13,251 nt of DNA from Baffinella frigidus. Lineage: Eukaryota; Cryptophyceae; Cryptomonadales; Baffinellaceae. Position 1 is the first letter of the stretch; every line of letters begins with the position of its first letter. The DNA is taken from positions 221,005 to 234,255 of the forward strand of contig MU646705.1 in NCBI GenBank assembly GCA_026770585.1, given 5' to 3'. The notes under the pieces are model-generated. The model was not told where the DNA came from, did no database searches, and saw nothing but the letters and a program-made list of their open reading frames with translations. Below, piece by piece: positions 6,601-12,726 of this stretch. The position numbers and the translations under genes are program-made.

Positions 6601-6747
6601 AGTTAACGCCAGCGAGGTTGTTAGAGCCTACGGATTGCCTACGGTAGGAGCCCCACCCGCGAAGACTTTTAAAGACCTTTTTGTTTGAAACGTCGTAGGA
6701 GGAGGGGGCGTTCCTACCGTAGGCTAAGGGGTCCGCTGGCGTTGACT
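6601..6747. mobile_element. ~147-bp foldback element with AGTTAACGCCAGCG ends
   Basis: AGTTAACGCCAGCG at the left end pairs with CGCTGGCGTTGACT at the right end (one mismatch). Inner arms pair through CCTACGGTAGG and CCTACCGTAGG words. It carries the CCTACNGTAGG motif common to several repeats here. No target-site duplication is clear. Confidence 0.65.
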
Positions 6748-6872
6748 TTTCGCATTATTTGGGCAAGGGCCGTTTTGGGAGCGCCTTTGGGAGCGTCAGG
6801 TACTTGCCGGGTGGGGGAGCGATTTGGGGGGATCGTCCCCCAGGGCCCCAGCGGTGTCTAGGGTGATCGTGA

Positions 6873-6935
6873 GACCTTTCTACAGAACAAGTTCCGGTGT
6901 CCGCCTGTGTTGGGAGCTCGAAGAAGCTAGAGGAC
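6873..6935 (+). repeat. Left copy of a 63-bp inverted repeat
   Basis: This segment is about 85-90 percent identical (hand alignment) to the reverse complement of 7590-7652, sharing GTTCCGGTGTCCGCCT and GTTGGGAGCTCGAAGAA. The same peptide (RTSSGVRLCWELEE) can be read from both strands at the two sites, but the nucleotide identity explains that without selection. Confidence 0.8.
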
Positions 6936-7164
6936 CGAAAGGACCTTCTGCACTGGCAGTCCTCGCCCAAGATCTCAGGCCCACCGAGCATCCGGTCCTG
7001 CCGGAGCCTTCGTCCCATCTTCGCTGGGGGAAGGCTTTGAATAATGTTCGTGGGTCGCTGAGATGGGAGGTGGGAGCATGAGAGAAGAGCTCTTTATTGA
7101 ACGGACCTGAAGGCACGACAGCGTCAAGCTTCGCCAGGGGGTAAGAGCTCGTACGAGTGGTGCT

Positions 7165-7701
7165 AAGGTCCTTGAGGTTCTTGAGGTTTCAATTTCTCCC
7201 AACATATGCCAACGACTGCAGAGAAAGCTTTTTTTCTTTCGCAACCCGTTTAAGCTCTCCAGTGCAGAGGCTCGTCTTTAGGTCCTTGAGGTCCTTTAGG
7301 TCCCTTAGGTCCTGTAGGTTTTAAATGCTCCCAACATATGCCAACGACACGCCCTTGCGTAGAAAGGACTGCAGAGAAAGCATTTGTGCTTTCGGATATC
7401 GTTTAGCACTCCAGTGCAGAGGCTCGTGAAGAGGGGATACAGGGTGGTTCTCTTGGGGTGGGTGGAGGTATACCAATTGGCGACCATGCTCACACAGACA
7501 CCGAACCCAAGTCAGCCTTGTGGGCTGTGTTGGGCTCGAGCCCGAGAACCCAGAGGGGTTGATGCTGGCAGAGGGAGGGGAGTTTTTACGACCTTTAGGT
7601 TCTTCGAGCTCCCAACATAGGCGGACACCGGAACTGGTTCTGCAGAAAAGCCATGCTTCCTTTCGGATCACATTCATCAGGCCCCCCGGTGCAGAGGATC
7701 G
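7165..7701. repeat. Three diverged copies of a ~110-150-bp unit
   Basis: Copies at 7165-7276, 7280-7428 and 7590-7701 share the order AGGTCCTT/AGGTTCTT, CTCCCAACATATGCCAACGA, CTGCAGAGAAAGC, CTTTCG and GTGCAGAGGCTCG. Copy two has a 20-nt insertion after CCAACGAC, and copy three is the inverted partner of 6873-6935. All are the same polarity. AGGTCC-type words are further amplified at 7280-7320. No gene is evident in this interval. Confidence 0.75.
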
Positions 7702-7821
7702 CGGCAGAAATTTTGAATTCAAATTACTGGTGTCATCAAGGGTGAAGGACACAGGTCAGCCACCAGTTTGTACTGACACGTCCTAAAACTGTCAGCGCAA
7801 AAAGTCTGAAGATAAAAAAAT

Positions 7822-8181
7822 GTGATTGGGAAACGTGATCCTCCAGCTTGTCTGCGGAAGGCTACAAGGATCCAGCGCTTCCCTTCCCCGCTCGTACCCT
7901 GGCCGCATCTTGCTCGCGGCCTGACGCTTAGTGCGTCTCTGCTCACCTCAGTGCGCGAAAATCTGCGGACAGAGGAGGCGAGGGAGGCCTCAGTGAGAGG
8001 AGGGGCCTTAACGGAAGCCCTGGCCCCTTCCCGCACATCACCGGGAGGAAGACATCGCTCCTGGTCCCGCGCCTGCTCCTTCTCCCTTACGAAACATCAG
8101 CCCCCCCCCCTCCCCCCCCTCCCCCGCCTCCTTCCTCACCTCAGTACCCGTGCACCGCAGTGCAGCATATATCCCCATTAG
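7822..8181 (+). other. GC-rich open frame, weak coding candidate
   Basis: A 119-codon open frame is present. The middle (about 7950-8060) follows an acceptor-like GCTCACCTCAG and reads RENLRTEEAREASVRGGALTEAL, with the Arg/Glu-rich portion having a moderately GC3-rich pattern. The second half crosses a poly-C run (8101-8127) and becomes Pro-rich low complexity. An open frame on the minus strand covers the same area. I cannot decide between an exon and chance. Confidence 0.15.
8101..8127. repeat. Poly-C microsatellite
   Basis: Ten C, T, eight C, T and five C residues in a row. The complementary strand is a G-run able to form G-quadruplex-type structures. Confidence 0.9.
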
Positions 8182-8322
8182 GGCCACGAGATGACACGAG
8201 TGTCCCCTCGGTGCCAAACCCGCCTCCTTGTTGGCGACTTGTTCGCAACTTGGTAGAAGCACTCATGCGCTGCGATTCTTGTCGAAGTGGCGCGTGAAAA
8301 AATGAGATGCGGGCCGAAGGTT

Positions 8323-8591
8323 GCTTCTAAAAACTGCGAAAAACTGTGTATCCCTTCGGTTGATATGCGATACCACACAGCGGGCTACGATGGAATTTTT
8401 GGGCACTCAGTGCCCGAGTTTCCCATACCTTATCCGTAGGAACTCCCCTATGCCCCTACGGGGTGCCTACCGTAGGGTCCTAGGTCTTATCGCTTAGGGG
8501 TTATTCAGAAACCCCTTCGAAGTCCTCTGTGTGGATAGGGATATATGCTCCTAAACTTGCGAAAAACTGTTTATCCCTTTGGTTGAGATGC
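8323..8591 (+). repeat. 45-bp direct repeat pair inside a larger dispersed repeat
   Basis: GCTTCTAAAAACTGCGAAAA at 8323 and GCTCCTAAACTTGCGAAAAA at 8547 begin near-identical segments ending in GGTTGATATGC and GGTTGAGATGC. The interval between them contains copy 2 (8366-8532) of the dispersed repeat whose copy 1 is at 1887-2062, with the same CCTACCGTAGGGTCCTAGG core. Confidence 0.75.
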
Positions 8592-8862
8592 CATATCAAC
8601 GAGGGTGCTCCCGCCTCCCACCAGCAACCCGTAGCAGCTTTTACCGGATCCTTGCAAGAATCCAGGGATGAAATTATTTTTTGATTTACTCGTACGACCC
8701 TACGGTACCAGGCCCTAGGGGCCTCGGAATTGCTGACGGGAGATACGGGCAGATATGTCCTGTTTAGCTGCAAATAACTACAGTAACCGACCTGGTTATA
8801 CGCTGCTACGGGTCACTGGTGGCTCGCACGCAGCATCGCATGCATCATCCAGAGGGAGGGTG

Positions 8863-8873
8863 CACCCTCAACC

Positions 8874-8933
<60 letters not shown>

Positions 8934-8966
8934 ACCGTTTTAGGGTTTAGGGTTCAGGGATTGGGG
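8863..8966. repeat. CCCTCAA array with polarity switch to TTTAGGG
   Basis: About ten consecutive CCCTCAA/CCCTCAAC heptamers run to 8937, then the strand polarity flips to GTTTTAGGGTTTAGGGTTCA. C-rich followed by G-rich is the reverse of what an end-to-end telomere fusion gives, so an inverted insertion of a heptamer tract is more likely. The array begins with a donor-like AGG|GTGCACCCTC. Confidence 0.9.
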
Positions 8967-9025
8967 CGCGATCATAACCCTCCTTCCCAGGACCCTCACT
9001 TCTCGGTCCTCTCCCTCTGCCGAAC

Positions 9026-9027
9026 CC

Positions 9028-9080
<53 letters not shown>

Positions 9081-9157
9081 AACCTACACCAGGGGGATTG
9101 ATCGCGGCCGGCAGGCAAACACCCTAAAACTAAACCCTAAACCCTGAACCCTAAACC
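9026..9157. repeat. Two further heptamer tracts with a short unique island between
   Basis: CCCTCAA repeats cover 9026-9084 and CCCTAAA-type repeats 9120-9157. The ~35-bp island between (GGGGATTGATCGCGGCCGGC then AGGCAAAC) and the ~60-bp island before (8967-9025) look like unique GC-rich sequence. GGCAGGCAA at 9110-9118 recurs at 11970 and 12118. Confidence 0.85.
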
Positions 9158-9159
9158 AG

Positions 9160-9218
9160 GTGCCAGGGGGGCGGGGCCGCCTCTTCCCATGAGCAGCATT
9201 GAACGCCGCCCAATCGAG
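9160..9218 (+). CDS. Candidate exon with strong donor, possible first exon (MSSIERRPIE)
   Basis: The sequence ATCGAG|GTAAGCC at 9218/9219 is one of the best 5' splice-site matches in the window. Reading back from it, codons encode MSSIERRPIE from an ATG at 9189. If the exon is internal it may start after the acceptor-like CTAAACCAG at 9159, adding ARGAGPPLP upstream in the same frame. The donor is in phase 0, which is compatible with the phase-0 acceptor of the candidate exon at 11639. The upstream neighbour is a telomere-like tract; the downstream intron would hold a foldback element at 9228. No homology is recognisable. Confidence 0.35.
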
Positions 9219-9227
9219 GTAAGCCTC

Positions 9228-9353
9228 CCACGCCAGAATCATCGAGGGAAACTGACGCCGTATTTAAGTCAGATTATACGTGGCTGACTCAAGTATTCAA
9301 GGGGTTTCCCTTGAAAGATGTCAAAAGTGGATGTTTCGAGTGACCTGGCGTGG
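9228..9353 (+). mobile_element. 126-bp foldback (MITE-like) element with CCACGCCAG termini, copy 2
   Basis: It starts CCACGCCAGAATCATCGAGG and ends GTGACCTGGCGTGG, matching the reverse complement of 2228-2353 end to end with the same length. Shared interior words include AACTGACGCC/AACCGACGCC, ACGTGG and AAAGATGTCAAA. It sits 10 bp after a strong donor-like site, that is, in a candidate intron. Confidence 0.8.
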
Positions 9354-9737
9354 TCCGGTTCAGCTAATCTGAAACGCTGAATCCTGCGGGACGTTATGGG
9401 GGTAAGGGAATCCTAGCTCTGTCTCAGTCTATTTGGGCCCACCAATTTGGCGAGCCCGGGCTATGTTCCGCTCCAAAGTTGACGGATGTGTGATGTGTAC
9501 AGCATACCAGCTTGTCAACTTGAGAAAAGTCGGCCAACCCGACTACTGAACCTCCCTGGCGTGCCTTTCGAATTCCGCTCGGCCCGAATCAGACCGGGGT
9601 TGGGTCACTCAAAAAGAATTTTCACAACTTTGCACATGATTATTCGAAGGAATTGACGTTTGTCCTTTTTACAACCAAGGCTTAAAAGTCCTCATGGCAA
9701 AATCGAAAGACACGTCAGCGAGGTTCAGTAGGAGGGT
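9354..9737. other. Stretch without a supported gene
   Basis: About 380 bp of mixed, unique-looking sequence, interpreted as intron or intergenic DNA. I find no open frame of note, RNA gene or repeat. Confidence 0.5.
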
Positions 9738-9888
9738 CCACCAACCCTTGCGATTGGACCAAATCGTCGATTTTAGACTTGAGATTTACCCTTGATTTAC
9801 CCTCACAGAGACCCAGGATCTGGGGTCTCTGCAAGGGCAAATCTCAAGTCTAAAATCGATGATTTGGTCCAACCGAGAGGGTTGGTGG
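9738..9888. mobile_element. Long hairpin, 56-bp arms with nested 8-bp stem
   Basis: 9738-9793 and 9833-9888 are inverted copies matching at 51 of 56 positions by hand alignment, for example GATTTTAGACTTGAGATTT against its reverse complement. Inside the loop AGAGACCC (9807) pairs with GGGTCTCT (9823). The termini are CCACCAACCC/GGGTTGGTGG. This is probably a foldback element of a fourth family, or a source of small RNA; it abuts the G-rich heptamer array. Confidence 0.8.
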
Positions 9889-9927
9889 GATGCAGAGCTA
9901 GAAATCGGCGACCGGGAGCACCCTTAG

Positions 9928-10195
9928 GATTTAGGGGTGAGGGTCGAGGGTTGAGGGTTGAGGGTCGAGGGTTGAGGGTCGAGGGTCGAGGGTCGAGGGT
10001 CGAGGGTCGAGGGTTGAGGGTTGAGGGTCGAGGGTCGAGGGTTGAGGGTTGAGGGTCGAGGGTTGAGGGTCGAGGGTCGAGGGTCGAGGGTCGAGGGTCG
10101 AGGGTTGAGGGTGTAGGTTTCAGGATTTAGGGTGCAGGGTGTAGGGTGTAGGGTTCAGGATTCAGGGTTGAGGGTTCGAGTTTAGGGTTAAAGTT
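9928..10195. repeat. G-rich heptamer array, GAGGGTCGAGGGTTGAGGG type
   Basis: More than twenty consecutive 7-mers alternate between GAGGGTT and GAGGGTC, followed by degenerate TTTAGGG/TGTAGGG units. This is the only long tract with the G-rich strand on plus. The order of T and C variants is irregular but includes a duplicated block, suggesting unequal exchange. Frames through it encode RVEGRGL-type artefacts. Confidence 0.95.
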
Positions 10196-10250
10196 TCAGA
10201 GTTGGCCGGTGTGCTCACTGTCCCGCGCTGAGTTGTCTCCTCTCCTGCAG

Positions 10251-10264
10251 ACCGAGAGCGACGC
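10251..10264 (+). pseudogene. Truncated exon head after an intron-like 3' end
   Basis: TTGTCTCCTCTCCTGCAG ending at 10250 is a textbook pyrimidine tract plus acceptor. The next 14 bases (ACCGAGAGCGACGC) match the start of the exon-like segments at 10397 (GCCCAGAGCGACG) and 11639 (GCCCAAAGTGACG). The match ends where a foldback element begins at 10263, so this looks like an exon copy interrupted by insertion. Confidence 0.4.
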
Positions 10265-10376
10265 ATTTTTCTTTCAAATTATGGCGACGAAAATTACTAC
10301 ACCATTCGGGCATACCAAATAGTACAGCATTTGTGTAGTAATCTTCGTTGCCAGATTCTGAAAGAAAAAAATATGC
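10263..10376. mobile_element. 114-bp foldback element with TGGCRACGAAAATTACTAC arms
   Basis: The left end GCATTTTTCTTTCAAATTAT and right end ATTCTGAAAGAAAAAAATATGC-like sequence are inverted, and the inner arms GGCGACGAAAATTACTACAC and GTGTAGTAATCTTCGTTGCC pair almost completely. A second member with the same inner arms lies at 12870-12943. It is inserted in or next to an exon-like segment. Confidence 0.8.
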
Positions 10377-10396
10377 CCCCCCGGATTATCGTGCAG

Positions 10397-10436
10397 GCCC
10401 AGAGCGACGTGTCGGACGTGAGGCGAAACACGTTCC
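10397..10436 (+). pseudogene. Duplicate of the exon at 11639, 5' part only
   Basis: After the acceptor-like ATCGTGCAG the codons read AQSDVSDVRRNT, against AQSDVSAVRRNT at 11639. The similarity ends at about 10436, after which no donor-like site keeps the frame and a stop follows at 10489. The match continues upstream of the AG only for TGCAG. It is either an alternative exon or a pseudo-exon left by a local duplication. Confidence 0.4.
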
Positions 10437-10493
10437 TTTCGAGCCCTCTCTGGACGCTTTACGTTTATGGTCCGACGTCATAAGTTCGATACA

Positions 10494-10975
10494 CTGTCAT
10501 ACATAAAACACTTAATTTATAACCTGAATTCCAATCAAATTTATAACCTGAATTCCAATCAAAATTACTACGCATCTGCTTTAATAGCGGGGTCCGACGA
10601 TCCAAACCCGACAAAAGATTGCTTAATTCCACGCCTTATTTCGGTCAACCGGAGGTTATTTTGTGTGGGATGTCCCATTTAGGCAAAAAATGGGAAGGGA
10701 AATATAGATGGCTCTTGCCTAATTTTGATATTAAGCAACTGCCCATCTATTCGACTTTATGCCAAACATGCAACGGTTCAGAGAGCGAAATCGCACAAAT
10801 AGGTCACGTTACTCAGAGAAAGAAAGAGACTTCTGCTGACAAAAAGAGAGCTCAAACAGAGACCGTTTTGCTCAAAAAGAAGAAGAAAGGGCTGAACACG
10901 AGAATCGAACTGGGGACCTCGAGCAAAAAGAGAGCGGCGGTAACCGCTCTGCCACCGGTGCGCAAAGCACACCTG
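10494..10975 (-). mobile_element. tRNA-derived SINE-like element, minus-strand copy
   Basis: The tRNA-like head lies at 10894-10972 (minus strand). It contains a box-A-like TGGCAGAGCGGTT and a box-B-like AGTTCGATTCTCG. The body extends to about 10494 and aligns with the plus-strand copy at 11232-11625: shared words are ACAAAAAGAGAGCTCAAA, GACGATCCAAACCCGAC and ACCTGAATTCC-like. A perfect 24-bp tandem duplication (10516-10563) sits near its far end. The TTTTT run between the two boxes would be expected to hinder RNA polymerase III, so the copy may be inactive. Its arrangement with the other copy is head to head. Confidence 0.7.
10516..10563. repeat. Perfect 24-bp tandem duplication
   Basis: Two adjacent units of TTTATAACCTGAATTCCAAT plus CAAA are identical. 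They lie in the distal body of the minus-strand SINE-like element; the plus-strand copy has a single version. Confidence 0.9.
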
Positions 10976-11231
10976 ATTTCATTCCAAATTGTGCTCACCT
11001 CTGTTTATATAGCAGAGGAGGCCAGAGGAGGCCGGAGATCCCCGTAAGGGATCTCCGACCCCTTTCGGGGATCTCCGGTCTCTATACGGGGATCTCCGAA
11101 CTCCTCGGAGACTCCTCGGATATCCCCGTCAGGGATCTCCGAACCCTTACGGGGATCTCTGATCTCCTCTGGTATAAAAACGACCTGCTCTGATATATAA
11201 ACAGGGGGGAGACATCGAACTTGACTGAGAT
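10976..11231. promoter_or_regulatory. Symmetric central region with mirrored TATATAAACAG boxes and GGATCTCC repeats
   Basis: Between the two tRNA-like heads lies a GC-rich core carrying about seven GGGATCTCCGA-type words in both orientations (11034-11163). It is flanked by inverted TATATAAACAG boxes at 11001-11011 (minus) and 11194-11204 (plus). Each box is about 40 bp upstream of its head in the direction of transcription; the right side also has TATAAAA at 11173. The layout resembles a divergent promoter with repeated factor sites. Promoter function is inference from arrangement only. Confidence 0.45.
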
Positions 11232-11625
11232 CTGGTGTGCTTGTACCGGTGGTGCAATGGTCAGCAACGCTCTCTTTTTGCTCTCAGGTTCCGAGTTCGA
11301 TTCTCGTGTTCTGCTTCTTCTTTTTGACCGAAAGTCTCTTTTTGAGCTCTCTTTTTGTCATCGCATGTTGCTGATAAAAACACATTTAAACCTTTGATGG
11401 ACGCGACTGAAATCCGGTCGAATCCTGAAAAATTTGAGCGGCTCTCTTGACTTAACAGTTTCCTGGTTGACTTCTTTTTGACCGACATTAGGCACGAAAT
11501 TAGGCAATCTCGAAGTCGGGTTTGGATCGTCGGGCCCCACTAATGTTACTATTAAAGAACGTCATGTGTGGTAATTTTCATTGAACCAAGTTTATGAATT
11601 ACAAGTGTTTCCATATGAAAACTCC
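11232..11625 (+). mobile_element. tRNA-derived SINE-like element, plus-strand copy
   Basis: The head at 11235-11311 has the box-A-like TGGTGCAATGG and box-B-like AGTTCGATTCTCG with a seven-base TTCGATT loop, so it descends from a tRNA. The acceptor stem is degenerate and CTCTTTTTG occupies the anticodon region, so it is not a functional tRNA. The body has several CTCTTTTTG words (11334, 11347) and then GTCGGGTTTGGATCGTCGGG shared with the minus copy. It ends near CATATGAAAACTCC, just before the acceptor-like GCTTGCAG at 11638. Confidence 0.7.
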
Positions 11626-11638
11626 TCCCCGCTTGCAG

Positions 11639-11717
11639 GCCCAAAGTGACGTGTCGGCCGTGAGGCGAAACACCTCCAATGTCCGGGTCGCTGGCCTGGC
11701 GAGCCGCACTGGCGTCG
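11639..11717 (+). CDS. Candidate internal exon, AQSDVSAVRRNT... peptide
   Basis: The acceptor-like CCGCTTGCAG ends at 11638 and a donor-like TCG|GTAAAC is at 11718. Between them 26 codons plus one base are open, encoding AQSDVSAVRRNT followed by SNVRVAGLASRTGV. GC3 is high. The first 12 codons are duplicated at 10397. Phase in is 0 and phase out is 1, matching the phase needed by the exon candidate at 12384. The donor is the first base of a telomere-like tract (GTAAACCCTGATCCC). No family is recognised; the peptide is basic and polar. Confidence 0.42.
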
Positions 11718-11718
11718 G

Positions 11719-11780
11719 TAAACCCTGATCCCCCAACCCTGACCCCCAAACCCTCAACCCCAAACCGTGAACCCCAAACC

Positions 11781-11825
<45 letters not shown>

Positions 11826-11957
11826 GACCCTCAGCCCTCGACCCTAAACCCTCAACTCTCAACCCTCAACCCTTAACCCTCAACCCTCAACCCTCGACCC
11901 TCGACCCTCAACCCTCAACCCTCAACCCTCAACCAGAAGCCCTCAACCCTCAACCCT
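11719..11957. repeat. Telomere-like tract in a candidate intron
   Basis: CCCTGAT, CCCCAAA, CCCTCAA and CCCTCGA heptamers cover about 240 bp, with long homogeneous CCCTCAA runs. The tract starts within one base of a donor-like GT. It ends before GGTGGCGACCCGGGCAGGCA. Confidence 0.92.
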
Positions 11958-11965
11958 GGTGGCGA

Positions 11966-12126
11966 CCCGGGCAGGCAAGGTGCCATGTAAAGCAACTTTC
12001 TCTGTCAACTTACATTTTTCGTAACTGTAAAGCAACTTTCTGTCAATTTTTCTTGTTCAGCAACTTTCTGTCAACTTCTATTTCTGCCAACTTGTCTTAA
12101 TTCGGCTTTTCGGCCCGGGCAGGCAA
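11966..12126. mobile_element. Short insertion bounded by 13-bp direct repeats CCCGGGCAGGCAA
   Basis: CCCGGGCAGGCAA occurs at 11966-11978 and again at 12114-12126. The 135-bp sequence between is AT/pyrimidine-rich and holds three copies of GCAACTTTCTGTCAACTT-type units. Perfect direct repeats flanking a compositionally distinct insert suggest a target-site duplication, but 13 bp is long for most DNA transposons and a tandem duplication is possible. Confidence 0.5.
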
Positions 12127-12148
12127 TGCGAGGTTCGGGAACCGTTTG

Positions 12149-12280
12149 GTAAGGATTGCCTGCCCTTCACCCTCCACCCTCACCACTCGAGAACGCTGGA
12201 GGAACCTATGCATCTGTGGGGTTGTAAAAAAATGTACCAGGATAGGGTATTCCAACCTCGTGACTGTGCTAATTTCGCAG
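12149..12280 (+). other. Intron-like segment (GTAAGG ... TGCTAATTTCGCAG)
   Basis: A donor-like TTG|GTAAGG at 12149 and an acceptor TTTCGCAG at 12278-12280 with a branch-like TGCTAAT 15 nt upstream delimit 132 bp. The start of the segment contains CACCCTC heptamer-like units, as other introns here do. Most of it belongs to the 180-bp repeat (copy 2), so the acceptor may be part of the repeat; copy 1 has GTTAATTTTGCAG at the same place. The flanking exons are not established. Confidence 0.35.
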
Positions 12281-12363
12281 AGTTACGTGACCAATCTCAC
12301 CATGGTTACTACACAAATGTTACAACTTACTTTTAAATAGGCCCCTGTAGCATTCTCGTGTGG
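12184..12363 (+). repeat. 180-bp dispersed repeat, copy 2
   Basis: This is the partner of 3584-3763, same length and orientation. The best-conserved blocks are ATTCCAACCTCGTGACTGTG and TTTTAAATAGGCCCCT; the middle has diverged most. Confidence 0.85.
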
Positions 12364-12383
12364 AAAACCTATACCCTCAACAG

Positions 12384-12457
12384 GAAATGCGGGGATGGCA
12401 GCATACATGGACGAGATGGATGACCCCTGGCCCTCTTTGAGCTCGAGCATCGAACCG
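12384..12457 (+). CDS. Candidate internal exon, acidic GNAGMAAYMDEMDDPW peptide
   Basis: The acceptor-like CCCTCAACAG ends at 12383 and the donor-like CCG|GTAGGA starts at 12458. The 74-bp frame encodes, with one base from the previous exon, GNAGMAAYMDEMDDPW and then PSLSSSIEP. Phase in is 1 and phase out 0. The last 45 bp are duplicated at 12672-12716 with 36 of 45 bases equal. The following candidate intron (12458-12522) is only 65 bp, begins with heptamer-like CCCCACACCCTCAACC and ends TTATTTATTTTCGCAG. Protein family unknown; acidic and Met-rich. Confidence 0.42.
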
Positions 12458-12522
12458 GTAGGACCCCACACCCTCAACCCCACACCACTCAAGAACCCCG
12501 TTGATATTATTTATTTTCGCAG

Positions 12523-12564
12523 AGAGATGAAGATGGAAATGTCCCTTGTTACCCTAAACCTTAA
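12523..12564 (+). CDS. Possible short terminal exon after a 65-bp intron
   Basis: Following the acceptor TTTTCGCAG the phase-0 frame encodes RDEDGNVPCYPKP and stops with TAA at 12562-12564. This is an alternative 3' end to splicing onward to 12982. The acceptor is good (pyrimidine-rich, TATTTATTTTCGCAG), but the exon is very short, so it may instead be an intron decoy. Confidence 0.2.
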   Translation, partial: RDEDGNVPCYPKP

Positions 12565-12671
12565 TCTTAGTATACGTAGTATACTTGGTGATGTACGACT
12601 CTGGGTAGGTGACCTTTCGACATGTTGTCTCGAGTCGCCTCCCCCGAGGACCCTGCGTGAATCAACCGTTA

Positions 12672-12716
12672 GAGATGGATGCCCCCTGGGCCCCGGTGAG
12701 CGGGAGCATCCAACTG
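12672..12716 (+). pseudogene. Duplicated exon end (EMDAPW...), donor changed
   Basis: Codons read EMDAPWAPVSGSIQL against EMDDPWPSLSSSIEP at 12413-12457, with identical 45-bp length and the same downstream GTNGGACCCNACACCCTCA. An internal donor-like CCG|GTGAGC at 12695 could make a shorter exon. The upstream ATCAACCGTTAG could act as acceptor. It could be a diverged alternative exon or a remnant of a tandem duplication. Confidence 0.4.
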
Positions 12717-12726
12717 GTCGGACCCT

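Noticed and set aside
6873-7652. Shared peptide RTSSGVRLCWELEE on opposite strands as a duplicated gene
   Set aside because: The inverted DNA repeat of 63 bp with high identity explains it. Frames do not extend into anything recognisable.
8863-8966. Telomere-to-telomere fusion point
   Set aside because: The polarity is C-rich then G-rich on the same strand, opposite to what a head-to-head end fusion gives.
11235-11311. Functional tRNA gene on plus (and its partner at 10894-10972 on minus)
   Set aside because: The box-A and box-B words are present, but the acceptor stem is degenerate and a TTTTT run fills the anticodon region. The pair has long homologous bodies, so they are SINE-like.
11719-11876. 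Frames encoding NPQPSTLNPQPSTLNP repeats here, at 8863-8943 and at 12740-12784
   Set aside because: Any frame of a CCCTCAA array is open and yields this repeat; there is no evidence of translation.
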